A stretch of DNA of 64,000 nt from Planctomycetota bacterium (GTDB lineage Bacteria > Planctomycetota > OFTM77), in the NCBI GenBank assembly GCA_029260795.1, contig JAJDCO010000098.1, positions 124,001-188,000 of the forward strand. Direction: 5' to 3'. How positions within the stretch are numbered: the stretch's first letter is position 1; each line of letters begins with the position of its first letter. A program made the translations under genes and the position numbers. Below, piece after piece: positions 26,014 through 35,702 of this stretch. Below the pieces are notes generated by a model. That model had not been told where the DNA came from. It did no database searches and saw only the letters and a program-made list of their open reading frames with translations.

Positions 26014-27276
26014 GTGTGGAGTGTGTCGATCAGACGTCGAGTTCTTCTCCTTGGATGTGGCTGGCTGGTGGCGATCTCCGCCCGCGCCCAGGACGATCCT
26101 TCCGCCCGCACGCTCGAGGAGATTCTGGCGGACGAGCCGGGACTTCGAGCGGAGACGAAGGCCGCGCTGGTGGATCTCGATCAGCGACTCTCGGAGAGCG
26201 AGAGCTTTCTCGAGCACTTCGACTTCCGAGGCGACTTTCGCGTTCGCGAAGAGTACAGCTTCAAGCAAGACGCACTGCCCGATCGCAACCGAGTCCGCAT
26301 TCGATTGCGCTTCGGGTTCTTGGCTCACGCGACGGACGAGCTCGAGATCGGTGTGCGCATGCGAACGGGTAACCCTGAGGACCCCAACTCGCCCCACGCC
26401 ACCCTTGGTGACGGCTTCGACAGCCTCGACATCAACCTCGATCGCGCCTTCTTGCGCTACCGGCCGCGCTGGGCCGATGCTTTCGTGATCGATGTCGGGA
26501 AGTTCCCACACCCGTTCCGGATGAACCCCGTCTACCAGGAGCTCGTCTGGGACGCCGATCTCCAGCCCGAGGGAGCGATCATCCGGTATGGAGTCGATGT
26601 CGACGGCTTCCTGCGGCATCTCGATCTGATGGCGGGTGAGTATCTCGTGCTCGAGCGAGGCGACTCCTCGGACGCGACGCTGACCGTGGGCCAAGTCGCT
26701 GCGAGATTCGCGACCGGAGGGGAGTCCTCCCTGCAGACGTCGGTCGCCTACTACGAGTACAACGATCTGACCCCGGGGAGCTCTCAAGGTCTGGTCGTGG
26801 ACAACGTCGGCAACGCATTGATCGGGTTCGATGCCGATGGTGACGGCGTCGCGGACCTCTTCGACTTCCAGTCCCACTTCGGGATCTTCGACATCGTCGC
26901 GGCCTGGACCACTCCCCTCGGCGAGTGGCCACTCGTCTTGAGTGGCGAGTACATCGCCAACGTGCGCAATCGCGGCGGTCGAGGTCAGGGATGGGCATTG
27001 GGCGCGGCACTGGGCAAGCGAGACCGGGCGGGCGACTGGCAGGTCGATTATCAGTACCAGCTGGTCGAGCAAGAAGCGGTCTTCTCGGATTTCGCCGACG
27101 ACGACACCCTGCTGGCCACCAATCATCGGAGCCACGTCGGAGGCGTCAACTACCAGCTCGCCGACAACATCGGCCTACGCTTCTGGACGCTGGTCTCACA
27201 GAGGCTGCGCACGGTCGGTGCGCAGAATGACCACAATCAGTGGCGACTCCGGCTCGACCTGAACATCAGCTTCTGA
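26014..27276 (+). CDS. Putative outer-membrane porin
   Basis: The 420-residue product has a signal peptide (RRVLLLGCGWLVAISARAQ), a short helical segment with coiled-coil potential (LAALVDLDQRLSES-like, about residues 40-70), then a run of amphipathic beta-strands: FDFRGDFRVREEYSF, RVRIRLRFGFLAHATDELEI, RRDRAGDWQVDYQYQ-like strands and the final LRLDLNISF. The terminal Phe is the usual outer-membrane assembly signal. The pattern matches the 'putative porin' family of Gram-negative bacteria. Start is uncertain: GTG 26014 follows GAGGGTGG at 5-base spacing; an earlier GTG at 25918 would lengthen it by 32 residues. A hairpin at 27316-27345 follows. Confidence 0.85.
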   Translation: MWSVSIRRRVLLLGCGWLVAISARAQDDPSARTLEEILADEPGLRAETKAALVDLDQRLSESESFLEHFDFRGDFRVREEYSFKQDALPDRNRVRIRLRFGFLAHATDELEIGVRMRTGNPEDPNSPHATLGDGFDSLDINLDRAFLRYRPRWADAFVIDVGKFPHPFRMNPVYQELVWDADLQPEGAIIRYGVDVDGFLRHLDLMAGEYLVLERGDSSDATLTVGQVAARFATGGESSLQTSVAYYEYNDLTPGSSQGLVVDNVGNALIGFDADGDGVADLFDFQSHFGIFDIVAAWTTPLGEWPLVLSGEYIANVRNRGGRGQGWALGAALGKRDRAGDWQVDYQYQLVEQEAVFSDFADDDTLLATNHRSHVGGVNYQLADNIGLRFWTLVSQRLRTVGAQNDHNQWRLRLDLNISF

Positions 27277-27315
27277 GCGTGAGTGAGGGCTCGATCGAAT
27301 GACGGCCTTCGACGC

Positions 27316-27345
27316 GGTGCCCGTGGGGAGAGTCCCACGGGCACC
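27316..27345. terminator. Perfect hairpin between convergent porin and FG-GAP genes
   Basis: GGTGCCCGTGGG at 27316-27327 is perfectly complementary to 27334-27345, giving a 12-bp stem with a 6-base loop. It lies 39 bases past the porin stop and 9 bases past the end of the convergent FG-GAP gene. No T-tract follows. A shared, bidirectional transcription end is the likely role. Confidence 0.65.
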
Positions 27346-27354
27346 CGTGACGAC

Positions 27355-29940
27355 TCAGTGAATGCGATCTCGGACCATGTTGCCGAACCGCCACTCGCTC
27401 GGGCCGACGAAGAGCGCCTGCAAGTAGAACTCGATGCCAGAGAACGACGGTCCGCCCGGCACGTTCAGGCTCACCTGGGCGATCCCCGACGGCGAGATCG
27501 GCGAAATCGCGAGCACGAAGAGGGCGGACGAGTCGAGTCCCAGCTTTCCGAGCAGACCGGGAATCGAGGTCGGGCTCGGAGCCGCGCGCAGTGACAGGAG
27601 CGTCACGGCCGTGCGGTGTCCGCCTCGACCGAGCGAGACGTGGGTGATCGGAATCGTCGTGCCTCGACGAGGGATGTCGGGAACGAGCGTCTGGACATGG
27701 CCGTTCGACAGGATGCGACCGGCGACGATATCGAGGTCGCCATCGAGGTCGACGTCGACCAGGTCGATGTCGCCCGTGAAGACGAGCTCGTCGTCCAAGA
27801 GGCGCGAGCTGGCGTCGACGAAGGTCCCGGTGCCTGTGGCCGTCCACAGTCCGAGGCGAGGCTCGTTGTCGACGGTGTGCACGAAGGCGAGCTCGGGCAG
27901 GCCGTCGAGATCGAGGTCGCCCGAGACGAGCGTGTTGACTCGATCCGTCAACGGCGGCAGCGTGCTGGCGCTGACGTCGACGAAGCCGCCGAGGTCTTGC
28001 CTCCAATGCCGGATGCCTCGGTCAGTCGCGATGAGGAGATCGAGATCACCATCCTGATCGCTGTCGACAAAGTCGGCATCCCAGGTCTGGTCTTGGGGCA
28101 CGCCCGGGAGCAGCTGCGAGAAATCGGAGAAGACGGCGCCGCCTTGATTCAAGTAGAGCCGCGCGGCGGCCACACCCGTCGAGTCGACCAAGGTCGTGAA
28201 GAGCAGATCGAGATCCGAGTCCCCGTCGATGTCCGCCACCTGGACGGTCTGACACCAAGCTTGATCCGGCGGTAACCCTCGGGACTGGAAGCTCCCGGTG
28301 CCGTCTCCCAGCAGAAGCTGGTTCTGGGCATTGCCGCCGCCCGTGCCCATCAGCGCCGCGACGATGTCCAGGTTGCCGTCGCCATCGAGATCGACGAGAC
28401 GCATCTCTTCGGGATGCCAGGGGAGCTTCGGAAGCTGCACGGTCTGGTCCCACTGAAACTGACCGGACCCCGCGTTTCGGTAGAAGCGGAACTCGCCGCC
28501 GTACTCGTTGAACAGGACGTCGACGTCGCCGTCGCGATCGACGTCACCCGTGGCGGCGGCCATGAAGCTCACCAAGCCGAGGCCGGGCAGCCGAATCGTC
28601 GTCTCGTCAAAGAAGGTTCCGGTCCCGTCGTTGACCAGGAGAGCGCGCCCGATGTTGCCCAGGGCCTGAATCAGGTCGAGGTCGCCGTCCCCATCGAGAT
28701 CACTGGGGCGGATGCTGTAGGCCGACTCCGACCGGTAGGGCATCGGCGGTCGGCTGACATCGCGAAATGCCTGACCGCGCTCCGAGAGATACAGCTTGAG
28801 CTGGGCGCCTCGCGGGACCTCACCTGCGACGACGACCAGGTCGGCGAAGCCGTCGTGGTCGACATCAGCCGCGGTCAGCCCGAGCACGCGCTTCGAATCG
28901 GTGGGACGGGCCGCGATGTCTTCCTGGAATCGGCCCGCTCCGTCGTTGCGAAAGACATGGATGGTCTCGTCACTGTTGACCAAAGCGTCGAGGTCGCCGT
29001 CGTTCTCGAGATCGACGAGGACGGGAAAGCCGCAGTTGAGAGAGTTCGGCAGATGCGTGCTGGTGACATCGCTGAACAGGCCCGTGCCGTCGTTGAGCAA
29101 GAGCAGCAGCCCGACGGCCTGATAGGTGGGGTTGCCATACTGAGGGAGCAAGAGGTCGAGATCGCCGTCGGCGTCGACGTCGCCGGTCGCGACGCCGACC
29201 ACGCTGGCGTCCGTGGCCGGTAGGCCGGACTGAGTCGTGGGCACCTCAGGAAACTGGCCCGTGCCGTCGCCTGCGAACAGGAGCGGCGGTCCGATGCCCG
29301 TGATCAGCAGATCGGCGTTGCCGTCACCGGTCCAGTCCGCGGCCATGATGTCCCACGGGCTCAGCGTCGGTCGTGAGCGCGGGTGCGTATCGATGGGCGA
29401 GGCGAGGGAGAAGTGGCCGGTGCCGTCGTTGAAGAGCAAGAAGCTCCGGTGGACGCCGACCAGCACGAGATCGAGGTCACCATCTCCTTCGATGTCGAAG
29501 AGCGCGACGACGCTCGATTGACTCGCCAAGGGCTCGGTAGGCAGCCGGTTCACCCCGTCCTCGGACATCGTTCCCTGACCGTCGTTCAGATAGAGGCGCG
29601 TGCGTGTCCCGACGGTGACGAGGTCCGGATCTCCGTCGCCATCAAGGTCACCGGTGGTCGCGTCGCGTGTGAATTCCGGGAAGGTCGGGAGCCGCTGCTG
29701 CGTCACATCGCGGTAGCGTCCTCGGCCGAGGTTGAACAGCAACTCGTCTCGACCGTCATCGATGTTCGTGCGCGGCGCGTCACCTCGAAAGCAATCGAGG
29801 GTGCCATCACCGTTGAGGTCGACGAGCACGACGGTGTTCGTCTCTTCGAGTCGGAGCGGAAACGTGTCCTTGGCCAGCTCGGTGAGCTGTTGCGCCGAGG
29901 CGCTCGCCGTCAGAAGCAGAATCGCGATCACCCTTCTCAT
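27355..29940 (-). CDS. Secreted FG-GAP/VCBS repeat protein
   Basis: The 861-residue product has a signal peptide (RRVIAILLLTASASAQ) and a very strong GAGGAGGAA ribosome-binding site before the ATG at 29940. From about residue 35 to 745 it consists of more than a dozen FG-GAP/VCBS-type blades, each with a calcium-loop signature such as DLDGDGDPDLVTVG, DVDADGDLDLLLP, DIEGDGDLDLVLVG. Such repeats build seven-bladed propellers with acidic calcium loops. The last ~110 residues form a separate module (LSLNVPGG-like, GIEFYLQALFVG) shared with the small protein at 24992-25585. It is exported and probably surface-associated; ligand is unknown. Confidence 0.92.
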   Translation of the reverse strand: MRRVIAILLLTASASAQQLTELAKDTFPLRLEETNTVVLVDLNGDGTLDCFRGDAPRTNIDDGRDELLFNLGRGRYRDVTQQRLPTFPEFTRDATTGDLDGDGDPDLVTVGTRTRLYLNDGQGTMSEDGVNRLPTEPLASQSSVVALFDIEGDGDLDLVLVGVHRSFLLFNDGTGHFSLASPIDTHPRSRPTLSPWDIMAADWTGDGNADLLITGIGPPLLFAGDGTGQFPEVPTTQSGLPATDASVVGVATGDVDADGDLDLLLPQYGNPTYQAVGLLLLLNDGTGLFSDVTSTHLPNSLNCGFPVLVDLENDGDLDALVNSDETIHVFRNDGAGRFQEDIAARPTDSKRVLGLTAADVDHDGFADLVVVAGEVPRGAQLKLYLSERGQAFRDVSRPPMPYRSESAYSIRPSDLDGDGDLDLIQALGNIGRALLVNDGTGTFFDETTIRLPGLGLVSFMAAATGDVDRDGDVDVLFNEYGGEFRFYRNAGSGQFQWDQTVQLPKLPWHPEEMRLVDLDGDGNLDIVAALMGTGGGNAQNQLLLGDGTGSFQSRGLPPDQAWCQTVQVADIDGDSDLDLLFTTLVDSTGVAAARLYLNQGGAVFSDFSQLLPGVPQDQTWDADFVDSDQDGDLDLLIATDRGIRHWRQDLGGFVDVSASTLPPLTDRVNTLVSGDLDLDGLPELAFVHTVDNEPRLGLWTATGTGTFVDASSRLLDDELVFTGDIDLVDVDLDGDLDIVAGRILSNGHVQTLVPDIPRRGTTIPITHVSLGRGGHRTAVTLLSLRAAPSPTSIPGLLGKLGLDSSALFVLAISPISPSGIAQVSLNVPGGPSFSGIEFYLQALFVGPSEWRFGNMVRDRIH

Positions 29941-30294
29941 GGATTCCTCCTCGGAGAGGTTGCACCCGTGGGGGCCGGGCTCGTGTGCGCGGGCATGAGC
30001 GGCAGATCGGTCACGGTTCGAATCGAGATTCTCGCAGATCGGTCCGCTTCGAACCAAGCCGCCGTGCCCAACTCGACCGAGCGGGTGATCGTGCGCGCTC
30101 CATCGAGAGCCCGGATCGAGCTCCGCCTGATCCTGAAAGGGCACCCTCTGGTGTGGCGCTCTCCGTTGATTTGGCTGTCTTCCCATGAGGTCTGGAGGTC
30201 GCGCCGAGATGTCGCCGACGATGTGAACCGATCGATCGACGCAACGCCTCGGGCCGGGGTGCTGCGCGAGGTCCGGACAGCTCCCCAGCCTCTC
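29941..30294. other. Intergenic, no gene seen
   Basis: This 354-base gap separates two minus-strand genes. It likely contains the promoter of the FG-GAP gene. The in-frame extension upstream of the FG-GAP start is not protein-like. No repeats or RNA genes were identified. Confidence 0.4.
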
Positions 30295-31797
30295 TCACAC
30301 GCCCGACGTCACGACCGACGCGGCGCGCCTCGCCGGTGCTGCCGCGCCGAGCCGCTTTCGAAAGTGCACGTGGCGGCGACGGGTGATCTCGACCAGCGGT
30401 CGCCAGGCTCGAGCCGTGAGTCGGGTGCGGATCAGCAGGGACCAGAGCCAGTTCGAGCGCTTGTAGAGATACGACATCGCGAGATAGGGCAGGACGGCGC
30501 TCGGATCGCTCGGGCGTCGGCGCCAGATGGAACGGTGTGAGAACAGGCGCCGATAGCATTCGGCGTAGCCGGCTTGGAGGGCCTCGGGCGACATGTGTCG
30601 TGGCTGGAAGACGACGTGGGCAGTGTCGTACCGATTCCAATCGCGATGGAGCAGCCGGCCCTCGCTCTCGAGCTGTCGAAAGAGTGGCGTGCCCGGATAG
30701 GGCGTGAGGATGTGGAACGTCGCGCACTCGAGGCGCTGCTCCTCGACCCAACGGACTGTTCGCTCGAAGACGTCGGGTCGATCGTGGTCGAAGCCGAGGA
30801 CGAAGCTGCCATTCACCTGGATTCCGTGGTCGTGCAGGATTCGAACGCGGCGCGCATAGTCATCGGGAGGCGGCGTGCGCTTCCTCGTCGCGGCGAGGCT
30901 CGGCTCATTCAGGGACTCGAAGCCGACGAACACTCCGGTGCAGCCGGCGAGGGCCATCTCACGCACGAGCGAGGGATCGTCGGTGACGTCGATCGTGACG
31001 GCGGCGCTCCAGATCTTCTCGATCGGTCGCAGCGCCAGGCAGAGCTGCCGGAGGTACTCCGGCCGCGAGCCGAGGTTGTTATCGATGAACACCGCGTAGG
31101 GCTGATCATCGTCGAGCATCTCGGCCGCGACCTGCTCCGGATGCCGCATCTGATACGGCATGTGTAGGCTGTCGGTGGCGAGGTAGCAGAAGCCACAGCG
31201 GTTGTGGCAGCCCCGCGTCGCGATCACGCTCGTCGTCGTCAAGAAGCTCTCGCGCGGCAAGAGATTCCGCCGCGGGCGTGGATCGTCGGCGTACGGCTGG
31301 CGATAGGAGCCCCGATAGATCGGCTGCAGACGCCCCCGCTCCACGTCGGCGAGGATGCGCGGCCAGAGCTGGGTGCCCTCGCCGATCGCGATCGCATCGG
31401 CATGCTCGGCGGCCTCGTCCGGGCAGGACTGCACGTGCAACCCGCCGAGGATGACCTTCGCGCCCCACCGCCGATACCACCTCGCCAGCTCGTACGCGCG
31501 CTCGGCGAAGGTGAGGTGGACGGTGATGCCGACGACCTCGGGAAAGGGATTCCAGGGCGGCGGTCCTTGAAGCAGGTTCTCGTCCCAGTATCGAACCTCC
31601 CAATGACTCGGCGTGGCGCCGGCGATGCTCGTCAAGGCGAGGGAGGGCGTGAGTACGTGCTTGCCGAAGCTGGCGACGGGATCCTTGGGGTAGAACGGAT
31701 TGATGAGCAGGGCGCTGCATCGCCGTCGATTGCGCGGGCGGACCTCGTGATCGAGGAGGGGCGGGGTGGAAAAGGCGGCCGGGAGGCGTCGTCTCAT
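30295..31797 (-). CDS. B12-binding-type radical SAM protein
   Basis: The 500-residue protein has an N-terminal cobalamin-binding-like Rossmann region (about 25-155, LINPFYPKDPVASFGKH, VVGITVHLTFAERAYELARW, VILGGLHVQSCPDEAAEHAD, IGEG) and a radical SAM core with Cys197, Cys201 and Cys204 in RGCHNRCGFCY. The GFESLNEPSLAATRKRTPPP and FHILTPYPGTPLFRQLES motifs are typical of the class B / Elp3-like subgroup that includes methylthiotransferase-like and lipid or hopanoid-modifying enzymes. The ATG at 31797 begins a basic N-terminus. It follows the winged-helix gene by 74 bases on the same strand. The reaction cannot be told from sequence. Confidence 0.9.
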   Translation of the reverse strand: MRRRLPAAFSTPPLLDHEVRPRNRRRCSALLINPFYPKDPVASFGKHVLTPSLALTSIAGATPSHWEVRYWDENLLQGPPPWNPFPEVVGITVHLTFAERAYELARWYRRWGAKVILGGLHVQSCPDEAAEHADAIAIGEGTQLWPRILADVERGRLQPIYRGSYRQPYADDPRPRRNLLPRESFLTTTSVIATRGCHNRCGFCYLATDSLHMPYQMRHPEQVAAEMLDDDQPYAVFIDNNLGSRPEYLRQLCLALRPIEKIWSAAVTIDVTDDPSLVREMALAGCTGVFVGFESLNEPSLAATRKRTPPPDDYARRVRILHDHGIQVNGSFVLGFDHDRPDVFERTVRWVEEQRLECATFHILTPYPGTPLFRQLESEGRLLHRDWNRYDTAHVVFQPRHMSPEALQAGYAECYRRLFSHRSIWRRRPSDPSAVLPYLAMSYLYKRSNWLWSLLIRTRLTARAWRPLVEITRRRHVHFRKRLGAAAPARRAASVVTSGV

Positions 31798-31871
31798 GAT
31801 TGTGCTTTGTATCGCAGAGTTAGCGGACGTGCGTGAGCCCCGAGCATGTCGACGGATTCACTTCGCAAACG

Positions 31872-32267
31872 TCAGGCGAGCGACCAGTCGTCTCCCGGGC
31901 GCCGCCGGCGGACCTTCGTCTGGGAGGCTTGGAGCGCGTCCTGGACGACCCGTTCGAGCTCGGCGACGTACTCGACGAGCCGCTGTCTCCCGACGGTGGT
32001 CAGCTTGCAGAGTGTCTGCGACCGCTTGCCGCTGATCTGGCTCTTCCAGATCTCGACGAAGTCTGCTTCGGCGAGCACCTGAAGATGCCGGTTGAGGTTG
32101 CCGTCGGTGAGGGCGCACAGCTCCTTGAGCTGACCGAAGAGGAGACCTTCGGGATGGGCGGCGAGGGAGGTGACGATTCCGAGTCGCGCCTTCTCATGGA
32201 TGACGCGCTCGAGGCCGTCGTAGGCATAGCGGCCGGACGGTCTCTCTTCGTTCTCACGACGTGGCAT
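31872..32267 (-). CDS. Winged-helix transcriptional regulator (HTH_34-like)
   Basis: The 131-residue protein contains a winged helix at about residues 18-95: LERVIHEKARLGIVTSLAAH, LFGQLKELCALTDGNLNRHL (helix-turn-helix) and QVLAEADFVEIWKSQI, matching the small family of ArsR/PadR-like regulators that act on a neighbouring membrane-protein gene. A Lys/Arg-rich tail follows. Its start at 32267 lies inside the end of the upstream membrane-protein gene (stop at 32254), a 14-base overlap that shows co-transcription. It probably controls its own operon. Effector is unknown. Confidence 0.88.
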   Translation of the reverse strand: MPRRENEERPSGRYAYDGLERVIHEKARLGIVTSLAAHPEGLLFGQLKELCALTDGNLNRHLQVLAEADFVEIWKSQISGKRSQTLCKLTTVGRQRLVEYVAELERVVQDALQASQTKVRRRRPGDDWSLA

Positions 32268-32868
32268 CGTCACGCTCCAGACAAGCACGGAGAATGGCGG
32301 CACAGCCGAGCTGACCGACGCCAAAGGGGAGGCCCATCATCCAGGGCGAGAGCGAGCCTCCGCTCAGGCCCCAGGCCCAAGTGGCCGTGCCGGCTACGAG
32401 ATAGAAAAGGGCCATGAAGAGCACGGGCAGCGGGAGGAGTGAGCGTGAGGCGAACAGGCCCAGCGCGAAGAGCACCTGCCACAAGCCCGGCAGGATCGCG
32501 ATCGACTCGGGTGAGCTCCGGAGGATGACGGCGGTCAAGAGGGCGCCCGCGACGTAGCTCGGCAGGAGATGCTCGAGAGCGACGAGCGTGTGCGAGCGTC
32601 TCCACTCGTCCGGTCGACTCAGGAGGCGCAACATCAGCGGTCCGGTGACGGTGGCAAAGGCCAGGACGGCGGCACCGATCCAAAGCGCAGACCAGGCGGC
32701 GACCTGCCGGACCGGGTCCTCGATCCAAAGTCCCTGCGCGAGCGCCGCACCGAGCGCGATGACGCCCGTCAGCGCCGTGGGCAGCGCGCGGTACCCGCGG
32801 AACAACTCGGCCCGCGCCAGGCCGCGGCGGATGGCATCGATTTGGTCGAGCGCGTTGTGAAGCTGCAT
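32254..32868 (-). CDS. Polytopic membrane protein partnered with winged-helix regulator
   Basis: The 204-residue product has a 30-residue cytoplasmic N-terminus (MQLHNALDQIDAIRRGLARA) and about six hydrophobic spans, including ALTGVIALGAALAQGLWI, ALWIGAAVLAFATVTGPLML, VLFALGLFASRSLLPLPVLF and a final PFGVGQLGCAAIL. GGAGGAA precedes the ATG at 32868. No transporter signature was recognised. The 14-base overlap with the regulator gene downstream marks a two-gene operon. This pairing of a six-span protein with an HTH_34-type regulator is seen in several bacterial phyla, but the physiological role is unknown. Confidence 0.85.
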   Translation of the reverse strand: MQLHNALDQIDAIRRGLARAELFRGYRALPTALTGVIALGAALAQGLWIEDPVRQVAAWSALWIGAAVLAFATVTGPLMLRLLSRPDEWRRSHTLVALEHLLPSYVAGALLTAVILRSSPESIAILPGLWQVLFALGLFASRSLLPLPVLFMALFYLVAGTATWAWGLSGGSLSPWMMGLPFGVGQLGCAAILRACLERDDATS

Positions 32869-32966
32869 GGGTTCCTCCGTTTCACTCTGCTTCGCAAAGC
32901 TAATGATTCGGAGGACACGGTGCAAGCTTCGAGTGCAAAAGAAGGACGTCAGAGCTCCGCCGCGCT

Positions 32967-34289
32967 CTACTTCACCCCCCAACGCGGCGGCACGAGCTCC
33001 TTCTCCCAAGCCGCCAGCTCCTGCGCGAGCGCCGCGACGCGATCGGGGTGCTCGGCGGCTCGATCCGTCGACTCGCCCCGGTCGGTCTCGAGGTCGTACA
33101 ACATCGGCACCTCGGACTCCGCACGATCGGCGACGTGCAGCTTCCAGCGGCCGCGGCGAATCGCGATCTCTCGGCCCGTTCCATCCTTCCGCCACATCAG
33201 AGCCCGTTCGGGCAGCGCGTCGACGCGTCCGGTCAGCCGGGGCAAGAGGTCGACGCCGTCGAGTCCTTCCGCTCGCGGCGCGCCAGCGGCGGCGAGGAAG
33301 GTCGGGAGCAGATCGAGGGAGATCACGGGGTCGTCGATGACGAGACCGGCCGGGATGCGATCGGGCCACCGCATCGCCCAGGGTACTCGCACACCGCCCT
33401 CGAGGAGCTGGCCCTTGCGACCGCGCAACGGCGAGTTGTTGGCGCCGGTCGACGTCTGGCCGCCGTTGTCGTTCGTGAAGACGACGAGCGTGCGCTCGGT
33501 GAGGCCTGCCTTCTTCAACGCGGCGAGGATCTTGCCGACGTTGTCGTCGAGGCTCTTTACCATGCCCGCGTACTTGCGCCGACGGAGATTCTCGATGTGC
33601 CCGAGCGATTCGAGATCCTCGGGCTTGGCATGCATCGGGCCGTGCGGCGCGGTGAAGGAGACGAGCAAGAAGAAGGGTTGCTCGCGATGCTTCTCGATGA
33701 ACTGGACGGCGCCGTCTCCGAGGCGATCGGTGACGTAGCCGCCCTCGGGCGTCGGGCGCCCATTCTCCTGAAGCACGCGAAAGTCGGTGGGCTTCTCGAT
33801 CGGGAAGTAGGAGCGCGAGCCCTGCAGGCAACCGAAGAACCAGTCGAAGCCGCGGCGGTTGGGGTGATACTCGGACGGATACCCCAGGTGCCACTTGCCG
33901 ATGAGAGCCGTGCGCAGCCCCGCCCCCTTCAAACGATCGGCCATCGTGCTCTCCTCGAGAGAAAGGCCGCTGGAGTGACCGACTGGGAGGTTCTGCTCAT
34001 GTCCGAAGCGCTGCGGGTAGCGGCCGGTCAGCAGCGCGGCGCGCGAGGGCGAGCACACACAGCCGGCCATGTAGGCCTGAGTGAAACGGGCACCGCCTCG
34101 GGCGATCGAGTCGATGTGCGGCGTGAGCGGGGCCAGGTCTTCGTTGGCCGACCCTTGAAAGCCGAAGTCTCCATAGCCGGCGTCATCGGCCAGCAGCACG
34201 ACGATGTTCGGCCGGATGCGCTCGGAAGTCTTCCCTTGTCCGAGTGCACTGGTAGTCAAAGCGAACATCAGGATCAGCAGCGTTCTCAT
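32967..34289 (-). CDS. Secreted sulfatase
   Basis: The 440-residue product has a signal peptide (LLILMFALTTSALGQ) and the metal-binding start of type I sulfatases, PNIVVLLADDAGYGDFGFQG. The active-site motif C-x-P-S-R-x-x-x-T-G is present as CSPSRAALLTG with Cys79, the residue converted to formylglycine. Further signatures are LIGKWHLGYPSEYHPNRRGF and VVFTNDNGGQTSTGANN. It probably removes sulfate from polysaccharides or glycosaminoglycan-like substrates outside the cytoplasm. Maturation needs a formylglycine-generating enzyme or anSME elsewhere; the FGE-fold kinase in this window lacks the needed cysteines. It lies upstream of the membrane-protein/regulator pair on the same strand, 98 bases away. 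Confidence 0.95.
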   Translation of the reverse strand: MRTLLILMFALTTSALGQGKTSERIRPNIVVLLADDAGYGDFGFQGSANEDLAPLTPHIDSIARGGARFTQAYMAGCVCSPSRAALLTGRYPQRFGHEQNLPVGHSSGLSLEESTMADRLKGAGLRTALIGKWHLGYPSEYHPNRRGFDWFFGCLQGSRSYFPIEKPTDFRVLQENGRPTPEGGYVTDRLGDGAVQFIEKHREQPFFLLVSFTAPHGPMHAKPEDLESLGHIENLRRRKYAGMVKSLDDNVGKILAALKKAGLTERTLVVFTNDNGGQTSTGANNSPLRGRKGQLLEGGVRVPWAMRWPDRIPAGLVIDDPVISLDLLPTFLAAAGAPRAEGLDGVDLLPRLTGRVDALPERALMWRKDGTGREIAIRRGRWKLHVADRAESEVPMLYDLETDRGESTDRAAEHPDRVAALAQELAAWEKELVPPRWGVK

Positions 34290-34427
34290 GGCGGCGCATT
34301 CTACCGCATCGATGTCGCCGAGGCTCTCGATCGGGCGAGCGCATCGGGGCTTTCGTCTGTCCCTCGGAATCGCTAGTCTGCGCGGCGAGCCGACACTTCG
34401 AATCCCAACCTGCTCGTCGAGGTCACC

Positions 34428-35492
34428 GTGGTCACGCGCCGGAAGATCGTCTTCACTCTCCTCACCACGGTCCTATTCTGCCTGCTGATGGAGGTCGGGT
34501 TTCGGATCGCGTATCCGTTGCTGGGCGGGGATGTCGAGCAGATCGCGGCCTATCGGAGCTTCGTCGTCGATCGCGAGGTGACTTACTACCAGCCGCATCC
34601 ATACACCCTGTTCACCTTCAACTCGCGCGCGCCCGGTGTGGGCTCGCTCGGGTTCCTGGGTGAGGAGCTCCCGCCGAAGGAGAAGCCGGCGGGCACGCTG
34701 CGCATCGCGTGCCTCGGGGGATCCACGACGGCCTGCGGGAACTACGAGGGCTACGAGGGATCGTACCCATACTTCCTTCAACAGGAGCTCGCCCAGGCTC
34801 TCGACCGGCCGGTCGAGGTGCTGAACTTCGGCGTCAACGCGTGGACCACCGCCGAGTCGCTCGTGAACTTCGTGCTCAACGTGCGCGACACCTCACCCGA
34901 CATCGTGATCGTCCATCATGCGGCCAATGACGGCGGACCGCGACTGTATCCGAACTATCGATCGGACTTCTCGCACTACCGCAAAGGCTGGGATCTCCCC
35001 CAGAAGCACTGGCTCGATCGCGCGTTGACGGCCGGCAGTCATCTCTGGGCGTGGCTGCGATCTCGCGATCACTTCAAGACGATCGATGTCACGTACGCCG
35101 TGACGCAGCCCTTGGCGAAGGGGGCGAGTCAGATTCGGAACGGTCGGTTTCCCGAGGGAACCGAGTACGGCTTCCTCCGCAACGTGCGGACGATCATCGA
35201 GCTAGAGCGCCATGACGGCGGCAAGACGATTCTCGCCACGCTCCCGTGCGATGAGCGCGGTGCCGCGCCCGATGAAGGCATCTCCCTCGCCGTTCGCGAG
35301 AATAACGCGCTGCTCCGGCGCCTGGCGCGAGAGGAGAACGTGCCGCTCGCCGACCTGTATGCGGAGATGCCGGTCTCGAATCCGCGCATGGCCGACAGCT
35401 TGATCGATCGGATCCACTTCGAGCCCGAGGGTAATCGGATGAAGGCCGAGATTCTGGCGCGGGCGATTCTCGAGCAACTGGAGAGCGAGTGA
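34428..35492 (+). CDS. Membrane-anchored SGNH/GDSL-hydrolase-like protein
   Basis: The 354-residue protein starts with a basic N-terminus and a signal anchor (IVFTLLTTVLFCLLMEVGF). The SGNH block I appears as IACLGGSTTACGNYEG (Gly-Gly-Ser) and block V near the end as SLIDRIHFEPEGNRMKAEIL, with the Asp and His spaced as in the catalytic dyad. HHAANDGG could be block III with Asn. Such enzymes are esterases or O-acetyl transferases that act on envelope polysaccharides. Start is a GTG at 34428. It lies 210 bases before a second SGNH-like gene in the same direction and is divergent from the sulfatase. Confidence 0.85.
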   Translation: MVTRRKIVFTLLTTVLFCLLMEVGFRIAYPLLGGDVEQIAAYRSFVVDREVTYYQPHPYTLFTFNSRAPGVGSLGFLGEELPPKEKPAGTLRIACLGGSTTACGNYEGYEGSYPYFLQQELAQALDRPVEVLNFGVNAWTTAESLVNFVLNVRDTSPDIVIVHHAANDGGPRLYPNYRSDFSHYRKGWDLPQKHWLDRALTAGSHLWAWLRSRDHFKTIDVTYAVTQPLAKGASQIRNGRFPEGTEYGFLRNVRTIIELERHDGGKTILATLPCDERGAAPDEGISLAVRENNALLRRLAREENVPLADLYAEMPVSNPRMADSLIDRIHFEPEGNRMKAEILARAILEQLESE

Positions 35493-35702
35493 GTCACTTC
35501 CGGAGCAGCTCTCGGCACCGAGAGTTCTTCCTGGACAGTCAGCGACGTGTCCGTCCACCACGCGGTCGGCACCAAGTCGTCCGGTCCGTGTCGGGTCCGA
35601 CACCCGGATCGAATCGTCCCACCGCGCTGATACGAATCACGACGCCCGTCTTCTCTGTGGTAGCTTCTCTATGGAGTGAATCGCCTCAACTAGGAGATGT
35701 CC

